NCBI GenBank assembly: GCA_036971715.1
Contig: JAVHJL010000002.1
Coordinates: forward strand, 94,501-158,500
Direction of reading: 5' to 3'
Origin: Arthrobotrys musiformis
Lineage: Eukaryota > Ascomycota > Orbiliomycetes > Orbiliales > Orbiliaceae
Length of the DNA: 64,000 nt
Positions 13,011-24,600 of this stretch are shown here, piece after piece. The stretch's first letter is position 1; each line of letters opens with the position of its first letter. A program made the position numbers and the translations under genes. Below the pieces are notes generated by a model. It had not been told where the DNA came from and did not search any database. It saw only the letters and a program-made list of their open reading frames with translations.

Positions 13011-14620
13011 TTGATATAGGAGTTGAGGAGTTTTATTTAGGCTGCCATAGGAGTTACGGGGGTTTTATTAGGCATCAATTTTGCTATTTAGGCCACCTGC
13101 CAAATATAGGCTGCTTCAAAAAATATACGTGTCTCAAATTAAGGCTGAGATCTTCTTTTGCTCAGCATCCATTTTGGTAAGGATTTTTGATTTGTTTTCT
13201 CCGAAGCTTAGCCCTTCTGGATCGCCCTTCGTCTGCCACGTCCTTTTCTCTTGTTTTTGTGAGGGCTTTCCTCTTTGCCAATTCACACAGAAATATGGTA
13301 ACCAGAACTTTATAAACCGCCCAGGGTACTTGTGTTTTTTGTGTATTCACACAAGGCTGTAGCTGCAGTTTCTGCTAGCAATCACAATGTGATGTTGGGG
13401 GTTTGCCCCGCCCGGCTGTGATAACACATCACAGAATTCCTTTCCCCTTTGTCTCCCCAATATAACCAGAATGCTTGTCTTGTGCCTAGCCCACCCAGCT
13501 CTTGAACTCGTCACGTAAAAATCTCATCACCCACTAAAGTAATCATTCTGATCAAACATAATAAGTTATCTTGTTAATAAAAATACTTATAAATCTTGCA
13601 TGATCCATAATTTATCATTAGAGGCTGAAACTGATGACTCCACAATGATTCAATCAGTATATACTATGCAATTGAAGGCTTATCCTATCAAATATTTGAC
13701 TTGTGAATGAGCACTGACAGTATTTAACCGGGGTTTGCAGGAAAATAGTCATAAACAGGATTTTAGCGGGATTTAGTAAAACCTTGTAAATGAATATACA
13801 AGGGTCACAAAAAAAGATTTTGTATGTGCCTATTAGCTGTTTAGCACGGGAACAGAAATGCGTTTCTGCGCAAAGAAAACGCTCACAAACCACAAGTTAC
13901 AAGCAGAAAGTCTCTCACAAACACCTGTTAACACAGGTTCCCTACGTCAAGTGACCCTAAAATCTGGCACTTAACAGAAAGCCCCACAAATTACGATTAA
14001 TAGTGCCTTAATTCGGGTGCCTAAATCGGTTACGTGACTATTAGTCTGCCAGTTCTCCAAGCTTGCTCATTGTTTCTTGTTCTGTGGGTTAGAGCGACAG
14101 CCGGAAACACAACCCTTGTCTTAGCATCGTGTCTTGTACAGCTGTGGTCGTTCTGTGAGTTACCCAAAGGTGCAAGCATAAATATGGTAAGTTACACACA
14201 AGTTGGATAGGATTTTCGAGCCCTATTTGCCCCTGTGCCTAAATTAGACGCCAAGCATTCCTACAACGTGTGAATCTGTCTGGCAAGTGCGCCTTGTAAT
14301 GTCTACTGTAGTTCACATGCAAGGGTATGTGTCTTGTAACAAAGATACAATAGCATAATGAGCTCAAGGCGGAGATCCAGGCGGCTATTGACCGTCGGAA
14401 ACCATCCAAACCATGCTCTGGAGAAAAACCACAACAACACAACAGCACCAGTCTCGAATAAGCCGGCACCCAATCTGTACCCTGCAACTCATACATTGAT
14501 TCTTAGGCGTGTTAACAACTCTTTTTCTTTTTCCTTCCCTACCGTACTATATCGTCGGTATTGGCAGCATTATTACGAAGTAGTTCGTTGCAACTCGCAA
14601 AAGATCTAGTTGGCTTGGTC
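13011..14620 (+). repeat. Dispersed repeat, copy A (unclassified element)
   Basis: Two segments recur near 48 kb. Segment 1 (about 13015-13510: GGAGTT..TTAGGCTGCCAT, then CACACAGAAATATG, then GAATTCCTTTCCC and CTTGTGCCTAG) matches 47815-48230. Segment 2 (about 14345-14505: ATAATGAGCTCAAGGCGGA ... CCCAATCTGTACCCTGCA) matches 47665-47815 and again about 49270-49380. The segment 1 to segment 2 distance is similar in both copies (about 1.34 and 1.46 kb), which suggests one element of about 1.6 kb. Segment 2 read as protein gives NELKAEIQAA, resembling the basic C-terminal stretch of some fungal DNA transposases; that assignment is weak. ORFs within (for example 13081-13362) are not convincing. 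Confidence 0.55.
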
Positions 14621-16544
14621 TGCAAGGCTGTTAACAGACTGTTTTCCAGCTCTTCCACCCTATTCTCTTTACCTATTGTTTTCAGACTAGACCTTGATTA
14701 GACCGCCTTCTTGTCTAGTTGCCCTTCATGCTAGACCACATGCATAAACTTTGTCGGTTGCGTTAGCATTCAGTTGTGTTTAACAAAGTCCCTTTCCAAG
14801 ATCCGCTCGTTGGTGTGGCTAGTAGCCTGCCCTGTTCACAGAAACTGTCACATCCAATGACAAGAGGCGGCCGTCAAATTGCAACAGCAAACAACACAAC
14901 GAGAATATAATCCATATGCTGAATGTGTCGAAGCAGCAGCATTTTCCAGAGCTAGATAACGGGTGGTGGCCATTGGCAGCCCCAACCAACACACAAGGCA
15001 CTGCCACAATAGTGGAATTAGTTGACAGACAGATCATCAAGGGGTAGTAAAAGAAAATGGTCGCTTATGCAAGAAGACTTCGCAATCGTTCACAGATGCC
15101 CGGGCTCCAGTGGTTACACTACACCCAAAATTCCTTTCTTTATTATGCTCCTCGATAATCTAACAATCCATGCTACATTGGCGTTTTATGGCTACTCTTA
15201 TTAGGTGGGAGGGGTGTCAGCAACCCTGCCCTGCTTACACCTGTTTTCCGCTGATTCTTGGCTCTTTCTGGCTGTTCTTGGCAAGGTAGATTCCTTAGAT
15301 TTCCTTTCCGCGCGCTTCACCACCATACTTCATATAACAACACAAACACGTCTGCTAATGCAGTAACAATCAGCCACCTAACCAGCCAATGAGTTGTAAT
15401 ATGCAATTACCTTTGCATAGTACGCCCTGAACGAGGGTTCGGGTGCTGATACTGACTGGTGTTTGAAGTCTTTGCAAAAATTGAGTGCTTTCTTTCACTA
15501 TACGTTTTGGTTGTATGACATGGTCAAGTCACAGAGCAGAGTAGTCCTTGAGGAAGAAATAACACATTGCTTTAGATTCAGTGGCTGCAAGAATGCGGTT
15601 AACTAAATACTTTGCAAGGACCGATCCCCTGTTTTTAGGATTTATGGATATCCAAAGCGTTTTTGATGACCTGTCCTTTTGCGAGGCCCAGAAGAGATCA
15701 TGAATTAGAAACCATTTATATGTCCTTGGGATTTGATCTGGATTTCGTTTTTTGCGGTTTTTGTATAATGATTGATCAGTTTCTTCAGCATCTTTGTTTT
15801 TTTCGCCTTCATATTTTCCGACGGGTGTTGGTCATGGGCAATGTTGATATGCCTGGCTAGCAATTTAGTAAGTATTAATGTGTGATTAGTTAAAGCTGTT
15901 GATGAGCCTTTAGACTCCTATGTGAGACGCCGTATTGTTGAACGTGTTCTCTCCGAAATGATGCTTTGATTTTCGCTGCAGCTGCCTCCTAGCCTCACAC
16001 CATATATGACTCTTTCGGAAACCTGAATGGGTCTTAGTTTATTGTTTAAAACGCTAAGGAGGATATTTCTTTCACGGAATTTTGAAATTATAGATTTTAC
16101 ATTCAGCTATAAAGCTATATTAAAGCCTCTGGAATAAGAAGAATTTAGTATTGCCAGTTGGTAGAGCCCGTTAACATAATTCACACAAGAGCACATGAAG
16201 ATATCTACCATTCCTACACTGCTTCAAACGACTGAACTACGTGGTACCGATGCTGGTTAACCAGTTTCCATCTTCTTATCGGTGGCGGTTTCTAGGCCGT
16301 TGTTATACCGTGGGATTGTTACTATGGGTCACGGCCTAAAGTCCGGATGTTTAATCTCGAGATAATACGTATTTTCTGGGTAACGGCAACGTTTTTTGAT
16401 ATGGGTTTGATTTCCGTATTTTGTAAGCATGTAAATTCCGGTGGTCCTGGTGTTCTGGCGGTTCGGTTGGTTGTACGGGGTAGAGAAGGAGATTCAAAAA
16501 TGTGGTCACCAGAATTAGTGGTTGGTTTGTTGTGACCATCACCC
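14621..16544. other. No supported gene
   Basis: Normal-GC sequence with only short ORFs on both strands and no motif I recognise. It is probably degraded repeat or intergenic DNA, being bounded by the dispersed repeat on the left and Helitron debris on the right. Confidence 0.4.
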
Positions 16545-17280
16545 ATGAGATGTGCTTCTGAATTACATTATAGCGAATCATACCAACCCAGGCTTTGTTT
16601 TTTCGGTTTTCCAGCCCCACTTTTGAGCACACGTCAACCTGCATTATGCAGTACAGACGCATACAAAACAAATTCCGTTACAAATCGTTATCACTCCTCA
16701 AACAAGATAAGACCGCTTGAGGTGTGGCGCTCCCTGATACCTCGAGGTGTCAAGTTCCAGGCCGCCCAGGTTCCACCAGACTCAGACATTGATCCATCTA
16801 TCCTGAACACCCCCTTTCGCTCGACCCCCGTTTTACAGACAACCTTAAACGTGATTCCAGAGCCGTCGCAGCGAGGGTCCAACGAGACATTCATGGTGAG
16901 AGCTGTAGAAAATATCAAAGAGGCGCAGACAGACACAGTCGCTTTGGTTATCCCTAGCCTATCATTGAGAAAAAGTTATGTTGATGAACAGGGGAATCTT
17001 TGACACCAAAACAATCTGAACAGTACATCAATACCTACAATCCTGTCATTGCAAACACCATTCATTGCAATCACAATGTCTCACCGCTCTTTACAAAAAT
17101 CAAATATCTTGCACTCATCTACTATGTGACTGACTATGCCACCAAGTTACAAAAGCCCTCATATCATTATTATGTGATTGTTCGCAAGATCATTCAAAAT
17201 CAGTTTGCTGCTAGTGAGTTTTCTTCTGTTACTGGAGAGATAGGACCTATCAGTCTTTTCCTCAGCTTATATTACTAATT
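16545..17280 (+). pseudogene. Helitron replicase (Helitron-like N domain) remnant
   Basis: From about 17000 to 17280 the plus strand reads INTYNPVIANTIHCNHNVS, then LALIYYVTDYATKLQKPS. This is the conserved core of the fungal Helitron N-terminal replication-initiator region (usual form: NPxxxxxxRCNHDI...KALIYYITDYATK). The preceding 152-codon frame (16545-17003) ends KSYVDEQGNL and runs into the Helitron frame after a one-base shift, so both probably belong to one broken gene. In the family, the initiator domain is followed by a Pif1-type helicase; here it ends at 17280 with no helicase. A Pif1 piece lies 2.5 kb away on the opposite strand. The first 100 codons are unrecognised. Confidence 0.6.
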
Positions 17281-17399
17281 TTCTGTTGCCTGAGAAATAT
17301 CCAGCCCAGAAATTGTTTCAATGCTTCTAGGATACCCAAGGCGCTACTGCAACACTAATTTCATCTATACCATTTGGAATAAACATGTAGCTGTTATCA
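17281..17399. other. Spacer between Helitron remnant and 78-bp array
   Basis: Short non-coding stretch; no motif recognised. Confidence 0.4.
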
Positions 17400-17940
17400 A
17401 ACTACTACTTAAAACAGAATCCCGCATTGATTTGGAAAATAACTCACATAAATATTACTGAGTTCACTTATTCTCTGTAATAGCCAAGAATGACGGCATT
17501 AGTTATCAATTAAATAACGATTTACATAGATATTACCGGGTTCACTTACATACTGTAATAACCAAGAATAACGATATCAGCCATCAATCAAATAATGATT
17601 CACATAAATATCACCAGGTTCACTTACTCTCTGCAATAGCCAAGAATGATGGTATCAGTTATTAATCAAATAACGACTTATATAGATATCACCAGGTTCA
17701 CTTACATACTGCAATAGTCAAAAATGACGGTATCAGCCATCAATTAAATAACGATTCATATAGATATTACCGGGTTCACTTACGGGCTGCAATAGCCAAG
17801 AATGACAGTATCAGCCATCAATCAAATAATAATTTACATAGATATGACCAAATTCATTTACCAACTATAATAACCAAAAATGATGATATTAGCCATTGAT
17901 TTAATACCAACTCATAAATATAAATTCACTTATTAAAGTA
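17400..17940 (-). repeat. Tandem array of a 78-bp intron-like unit (about 7 copies)
   Basis: The plus-strand motif GTTCACTTA recurs at 17462, 17540, 17618, 17696 and 17774, with a degenerate copy at 17852: a period of exactly 78 bp. On the minus strand each unit starts GTAAGTGAAC (one copy GTAAAT, the outermost one ATAAGT), carries a CTRAY branch-point-like box (CTGAT or CTAAT) about 25 nt before the end, and closes with TATTGCAG or TATTACAG. That leaves a 75-nt GT-AG segment plus 3 nt between units (TTG, CCC, TAT, AGA, TAT, AGA). Copies at 17861, 17783, 17705, 17627 and 17549 (minus-strand starts) all have GT and AG ends. There is no long reading frame, so it is not a coding repeat. Units diverge mainly by transitions, with decay at both edges of the array. 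Confidence 0.8.
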
Positions 17941-18236
17941 TACTTATAATCTATTTTCACTCCCTTATCAAGTAAAAATTGTACAATCACTATACTTTAT
18001 TTCTTTATAATTTGTGATAGCAATATCTTGCAATATTCATTCTCTAAGTCGAGATTGACTTCACCTATCTCAAACAGTACCCTAACAATATCCTCACGGT
18101 TTTTTTCCACAACAGAAAAAAGTAGTACTATAATTATCTTATCCTTTGAATCAATTTTGGTTCTTTTCTTAAAAAATAACTTTATTATATTATCATGTTT
18201 GTTATAAATAGTATAAGATAACAGTGTTTTTTTAAT
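17941..18236. other. AT-rich spacer
   Basis: No gene or repeat recognised; it separates the tandem array from a single inverted copy of the same unit. Confidence 0.4.
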
Positions 18237-18290
18237 GTTATTTAATTGATGGCTAATACTGTTATTTTTGACTATTTTAAAAAGTAAGTT
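18237..18290 (+). repeat. Single inverted, partial copy of the 78-bp unit
   Basis: The plus-strand sequence GTTATTTAATTGATGGCTAA followed by ACTGTTATTTTTGACTATTTTA matches the 3' two-thirds of the array monomer, here in the opposite orientation. It keeps the CTAAT box, but the terminal CAG has become TAA. The following AAGTAAG resembles the start of a next unit. Confidence 0.65.
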
Positions 18291-18319
18291 TTTTTTTTAA
18301 TTTTAAAACATAATTATAT

Positions 18320-18490
18320 TTAAATTAGTTTGAAATAGATTAATATTAGTAATACTTTAAATAATTTACTTACCCCTACTTCTACCAATATTAATATTTG
18401 GGCTCGTTCACATGGAGTGGTAACTCGTTGCTCAGTAACAGTAGTAGCACTAGTAGCGGTATTTGGAGACATGGAAATGGCAATAATAGT
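18320..18490 (-). pseudogene. Tc1/mariner transposase N-terminal remnant
   Basis: The minus-strand frame reads MSPNTATSATTVTEQRVT, then TPCERAQILILVEVGVSK. The block TPCERAxIxxLVExGxS is typical of the start of the helix-turn-helix DNA-binding domain of fungal Tc1/mariner transposases. After about 50 residues the frame runs into AT-rich sequence and stops at 18320; no DDE catalytic part follows. The same N-terminal block, with the same Thr/Ala-rich lead, recurs at 52950-52640. It is a truncated, non-functional copy. Confidence 0.55.
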
Positions 18491-18777
18491 AGCAGTTGTG
18501 GCAGGATGGTGGTGTTGATGCCTGCGATTGCGTCCCCGAATGTTATGCGTGCTCGGCAATGATTGACCATCAACTCCGCACAAATGTTTCTCTCTGTATT
18601 CACAGAGCCGGGAAGTGGAACAGTAAATTTTCAACTTTGAAAAATTACTATAAATTAAACAAGAAAGAAACCACTAGAATCAATATAATTTTAAATTTTC
18701 AAAAATCTTAATGCGGAATCCAATTTATTATTAATTTTTATGTTCCAAAATTTTGCGTCCGCGGTGCCTCCAGACCA

Positions 18778-18803
18778 CGGCGCGGAATTTTCGCGCCGTG
18801 ACC
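18778..18803. repeat. CG-rich palindrome, left copy
   Basis: CACGGCGCGGAATTTTCGCG followed by CCGTG forms 9-bp inverted arms around a short AT core. A near-identical palindrome occurs at 26849-26870, on the other side of the NACHT–WD40 gene. Confidence 0.6.
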
Positions 18804-19763
18804 AAATCCCCACTACCGAACAGCCTACTCATCCAGGTTTCAGCGCAGCCTCGTATATTGACCACACAACAACGCCAAAAAGTCCCGGTTCGCTTAGCTT
18901 TGGATCCGGATCATGATTCTGATCCGTTCCATCATCGATAAGCCATATACATGATCTATCCGGTAACATACAAATCCAACATCGAATCTGAATGTAAACA
19001 CATTCAATATCTAAATTATGGTATTTGTTGTTAGCACTTATGATAGCACTAATATTTCTGGTTATCTGTATTAAACAAGGTTATAACTGTGGTTATTGAG
19101 GTAGTAATTCGCTTGTGTGATATATATGTTAATAAAGATTATTTTTGAGTCTCGGAGCAAATCAAATGTAATTTGTAGTTGATGTCTTTAAGGAATATAC
19201 AAACTCCTAGTACACAATAGAGGAGTCTGATAGTTTAATGATAATAATATCTATATTAAAATGTTCTTATTAGTGAAATGCTGGTGTTGTTTTGCTGCAT
19301 TAACTGAATGATATATTGCGGGGTTTCCACATTATGTCTTCTGACATTGCAGAGTAACAAATTGTAATTTTGATAGTAATAAGAAGGGTATTAATAAGGG
19401 CCCTAATAAGGGGCTTTTTTTAGATTAAGATGGTGATATTATACGGCGGAGTTCTTGTGCTATGTTGTAGGCATAAATCACATTGTATGGAATAGAAGTT
19501 TACTATGAGCTTATTGACAAGACGGTGGATATACTTCATGGAGGTACAAAAAAACTAAAGAAGTCATGAGATTATGGACTCAATCATGTGTAGGTCCAGT
19601 CTATGCATCATTGTGTCACTGAATATAATATCATTTAAAAGCCTTGCTGTGAGTATCTTAATGTAAGGTAGCCAAATAAAGCTGAGCTTGGAAGGTGTTT
19701 TTACCCGAGAGAATGCAGTGTGTATAGTATGACTGAAAATCTTCACTGGCCTTTAAATGCTGA
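18804..19763. other. No supported gene
   Basis: Short ORFs only, moderately AT-rich; no motif recognised on either strand. Confidence 0.4.
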
Positions 19764-19885
19764 CTACCTTTTTTGTAAATCGACTGCAACCCGATCAAAT
19801 GTCCATCCTTTCACTTTGTGTACAGTGATGGCGAAGCAGGGTGTGCGAGGGACTTGAATATGGAAAACCTTGATCAGCAAAACTC
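19764..19885 (-). pseudogene. Pif1-type (Helitron) helicase C-terminal remnant
   Basis: The minus-strand frame reads LIKVFHIQVPRTP, then CFAITVHKVKGWTFDRVAVDL. This matches the late helicase motif of Pif1-like enzymes (usual form: FPLxxAYAITVHKSQGxTLDRVxxDL), the part that ends Helitron replicases. The two conserved residues after HK have drifted (VK for SQ). The rest of the 90-codon frame (up to 20036) is not recognised and overlaps a proline-rich frame on the plus strand. It is a relic; a Helitron initiator relic lies at 17.0-17.3 kb in the opposite orientation. Confidence 0.5.
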
Positions 19886-19907
19886 CCATGACTTCGGACA
19901 ACTGAGT

Positions 19908-20376
19908 AGCTCGCGGAGGCGATCCCGCGAAGGGTCCAAGCATCCAGCGCATCACAACGGCCACCCCGGTTATTCCTTCCCCAGGCGATTCCCCAGCTCC
20001 TCGTGCCTCCACAAAGCGCCCTGAAGAAGCCCTCATTCCTCCCCCCGCTACCCGTCACCGGTTCTTTGTCGGTGATCCTTCTGCAGCTTCAGTAGATTCA
20101 GTTTGTTTGGCATCTGATCCTGAGATTAAGAAGTTAGCTGACGGTATTTGTAAATTGGAAATTGAGAATAAAGTGTTTATCATATTCAGGGATCAGTATG
20201 TCAAATTTGTCTCCAATTTTTCGAAACAGGTTGATGAATTATCATATTTTATAATTGGTGTTAAAGTATTATTTACACAACTTTTAATAACTTCTATTAG
20301 TTTTCTGGAATGTCTTTTTGTGTTATTAATACTTGGGCAAAGGGTCTTGCCTCTCCAATTTCTTATAAAAGCATGA
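19908..20376 (+). CDS. Hypothetical open frame, Pro-rich then coiled-coil-like
   Basis: An open plus-strand frame without an ATG runs from just after a TGA near 19905 to the stop at 20376. The first half is Pro/Ala/Ser-rich (ATPVIPSPGDSPAPRAST, then RPEEALIPPPATRHRFF). The second half is helical and charged (LASDPEIKKLADGICKLEIE, then KQVDEL) and ends in a hydrophobic tail. A Pro-rich head followed by a coiled segment resembles ORF1/gag-like proteins of non-LTR elements, but no diagnostic motif is present. It could equally be chance read-through of a relic. Confidence 0.2.
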
Positions 20377-21641
20377 AGAATTTTGATTTTGGTGAGCTTC
20401 TTTTTTTTTCTTCCAAAACTGGTTGGTGATTAAATTTGTTGAGCTGCATAGCAGAGGAAAAGGATGATGATGAAGATGCAGGTGATAAACGATTTTCTGG
20501 CGACAAGACTAGCTTAGATGGACAGATCAAGATTGCATTGCTTTTTGTTGGATTTTAACTTTGGGGGGTTCGCAAATTCGGAAATTTCTCACACACTTCC
20601 TTTCTTCATCATTTTCCGCGGCGTTGGCAATTCTTCCCTTTCCTTCTTTTTCACGCGCCCACTTTTTGTCTGTCTTTTCCGCTTGTAAGTAAATTTAGAA
20701 AAGAAACAGGGGAGATGGAATTCTAGGGCTTCGCGCGCTTAGGGTCCGCAATATAAATTCGACTCCTTCTCTGTCGGCTTTTCTTCTCTTCTCAAGTCTC
20801 TCTAGTGACTAGTGACTCCTCCTCATCCTCCCCCTCCTCTCCATTCATTGGCTTGTTTTAGGCTCTCCTGGCAGGAATCACGGCCGCGAACGGCCGATCT
20901 TCGGGCACCAGGCTCTCTCCGTCTTTCCTCCTCCGATCCCCTTATGGGTTAGGTGGTCGCCAACATGAAGGCTTTGAACAAGTTGAAAAGAGGAGGGGTA
21001 ACGAGGTACAACGAAAAGATGGTCATTGCAGAGGACCTCAAGAACTGGAATATAAAGGGGTTGATTCCTCAAATATGCAAAGCTGGTGCTCCAGATCACG
21101 TGACAGAAAGTACATTAAAAAACGGATTGCCGGGGATAGCTTAGAACAATCGAAGACTTCTTATTCTAAAATTCGGAACCTACGGTCTTTCGTTTGCATA
21201 CAGCATTTTATTCACTATTATATAGCACACGCAAAGCGTATAATATATCCTCCCTCGCCGTGAGGACGCCTGGCCTATGCGCGGACGTATCTTATTAAGA
21301 GAATCAGAATCATAATTTCCCCTCGAGGAGCTGTGTGGTCTTGCCGATGGTTTGATATGTGCGAAGGCAGATTCGCAAACACCTACCCGAAACCCTTATC
21401 CCATCGTATCCCGTTGCTTGATTTGGCATGTCTTATCGGACGCCAAAAACGCACCAGGGGTGTTTCGAAATTCGGATTGGTAGCCTGGATCCTTTAAGCA
21501 TTGCTAAAGTGCCTATATGCGCATGAACAGCTTACAAGCACCGTGATGAACACCTTCGTAAGGAAAATCTCTATCTTTGACATATCATAAAGATCAAGTT
21601 AAGTCGGCTCTTGTGCGGTATTTCTCTCACCATTCGCAGTT
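20377..21641. other. Upstream region of the NACHT–WD40 gene
   Basis: No convincing coding sequence. The 63-codon ORF at 20953-21144 and its neighbours have no recognised motif. The stretch at 20750-20880 is pyrimidine-rich (CTTCTCTGTCGGCTTTTCTT, CTCCTCCTCATCC), as in many fungal promoters and leaders, but no start site can be fixed. It presumably contains the promoter of the downstream NLR gene. Confidence 0.4.
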
Positions 21642-24600
21642 ATGGAAGTCATCGGTGGCGCCTCCAGTGTCATTGCGCTTGTCGAAGTAGCCGCCAAAAT
21701 CGGATCGTTCTGCGCGGAGTATATCAAAGATGTTCGGAGCGCTAAAGATGACGCCAAAAGAATTATGGAAGAGGCTGAAATCTTCAGCAGCCTGCTTATC
21801 AAAGTCGAGAAGATTCTCACAGGGCCATTCGGGGCTAAGTTGAAGGCTTCTCAGGCGCTGGAAGGCACGCTCCGCGACAGCAAAAAGGTGCTCGAAAGCT
21901 TGAAAAGCAACTTAGAACAAGGGCTGAGGGAGGACGAGAAGCTGAAGAAAGCTAACTTTCTAAAGAAGATGGCGAAGGGATTGAAGAGCGAAGCTTTGAA
22001 GTGGCCTTTCAAGAAAAAGGACGTCGAGGAGATCGTCGGAAATCTCAGGGCGCTGGAGCAAACCATCACGCTTGCTCTGCAAATCGACAACCTATCGATG
22101 GTCGCCCTCAGGGACATGCAAGTGAACCTCGAAAAGCTCACCCCGGTCAAACAAGCGATGTTCGGATCGTCCGACGATCAGGAGGAGCCGCAATGCCTCC
22201 CCCAGACCAGAACGGAAGTCCTCGAGGCCATCAAAGAGTGGGTGGCGGGTCCGCGGGACAGATGCATCTTTTGGTTGCGCGGGATGGCAGGGACCGGTAA
22301 GTCCACCATCGCGCGCACAGTAGCTCAGTACCTCGAAAGCAACCACCAGCTTGGGGCAAGCTTCTTCTTCAAACGATCCGAAGCCTCGCGTAGCAACGCT
22401 TCAAAATTCTTTCCCACCCTCGCCTATGGTCTCACGCAACATATACCTTTGCTGGTGCAGCATATAAGCACAGCGATCGAAGATAACCCTGACATCTCCG
22501 AAAAGAGTTTTAAGGACCAATTCGAGAAGCTCATCTTCAAACCCCTCTCATCGATAGACCTTGCACCAACTGCGGTCGTGGTAATCGACGCACTAGATGA
22601 GTGCGAAAGCGCGAATCAGATACCGCTGATCCTCGGGTTTCTAGGACGGCTAAGCGAGCTGACCGTGGATTTGCGTATATTTGTCACCAGCCGACCGGAA
22701 TTCGCGCCTCTGACGGGGTTCCAAAATTTGTTGAAGGCCAACACCTACTATCACGATCTAACCCTGCACGATGTCGAGCGAGAAAAGGTCAGAAGCGACA
22801 TACGTTGTTTTTTGGAACATGAATTCGCAAAGATACGAAGCAAACGGAGCGAAGAAGTGCCGGAATGCTGGCCCGAAAATGAGACCATGCAACAGCTGGT
22901 GGAAATCGCGGAACCCTTGTTTATCTCCGCGGCGACCATATGCCGTTTCATCGACGATGAAAATTCCTCCCTCGCGAAAAATCTCGACACTATTTTGACA
23001 GCGTCCTACAAAATGCCAGGCGTTTACCAAATATACCTCATGATTTTCGAACAAATGTTGGCCAGCCTGAGCGGCATGGTCGGGAACAGCAGAAAGATTA
23101 TCATTGAAGAAGTCGGAAAAGTCATTAGCACGGTTGTTATTCTCGAATATCCCCTTTCGCGACGATCACTTTCGGAGCTTATCGGCATAAAAGAAGATAC
23201 GATCTGGCGCAGGCTGAAAGCGTTCCATTCGATCCTCAGAATCCCCACCGACCCTGACCTCCCGATAAGTACCTTTCATCTTTCGTTTCGAGATTTCCTC
23301 CTCGACCCTGACCCTGAACAGAAGAGCCGAAACCCTTTTTCGGTGAACGAGGCAGAGGTGCACGGGAGAATAGCCGGAGAGTGCGTCGCGCTTCTATCGA
23401 AAAGGCTCGGGAAAGACATCTGCAACCTGGGATCACCTGGGGCATTTAAGTCGGACATCGATCCCGGCATCGTACAGCAGATCATCCCTGCGGACGTCGG
23501 ATACGCATGTCAGTACTGGGTACACCATTTGAAAAATAGCCAACATGTCATTAAGGACAACGGTCCCGTTCACAAGTTCCTTCAAGAGCACCTGCTGCAC
23601 TGGCTCGAAGCAACAAGCCTTCTTGGAATATCCGAAAACAACATACGTTTGATCAAAGATTTACAGTCAATAGTTTCGGTAAGCCATAAAACACCTCTAG
23701 CCTTTTGGTTTGTACTAGTTCGGCACTTACAGAATAATGTAATGTAGAATGAAAATAGAGGTAGTAAATTGTCAGAATTACTTTGGGACATTGAGCGATT
23801 CATCAGGTTCAATCGATCCATCATTGCTAAAGCACCGCTACAAGTATACTTTTCGGCCCTCATTTTTTCGCCGGAGAGAAGTATCGTTAGGACCACATTC
23901 TCTCCAAGTCACCTGAGCTGGGCCCGGAAAGTGCCTAAGGTACGGAAATCCTGGGATGCTTTGCTGCAGACGCTGGAAGAGCATACAGATATGGTCAGCG
24001 CCATAGCATTCTCTCCTGACAGCAAGGTTCTGGCATCAGCATCATACGACAAGACAGTCAGGCTGTGGGACGCAGTCACTGGAGCGCCGCTGCAGGAACT
24101 AGAAAAGCATGAGGGTTTAGTCTTTGCCATAGCATTCTCTCCCGACGGCAAGGTTCTGGCATCGGCATCAAACGATAAAGTAATCAGGCTGTGGGACGCA
24201 GCCAGCGGAGTGCTGCTGCAGGCACTGGAAGGGCATATAAATAGGGTTTGCCCAGCATTCTCTCCCAATAGCAAGGTTTTGGCATCAGTATCACAAGATA
24301 AAACAGTCAGGCTGTGGAGCGCAGCCAGCGGAGCGCCGCTGCAGATACTGAAAGGGCATACAGATGAAATCTGGGCTATAGCATTCTCTCCTGACGGCAA
24401 GGTTCTGGCATCAGCATCAGGGGATAAAACAGTCAGGCTGTGGGACGCAGCCAGCGGAGCGTCGCTGCAGAGGCTGGAAGAGCATACAGATATGGTCATC
24501 GCCATAGCATTCTCTCCCGACGGCAAGGTTCTGGCATCAGCATCATACGACAAGACAGTCAGGCTGTGGGACGCAGCCACCGGAGTGCTGCTGCAGATAC

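Noticed and set aside
17400..17940. CRISPR-like array
   Set aside because: Regular 78-bp period but no unique spacers; the repeat itself fills the period, and the context is a eukaryotic genome.
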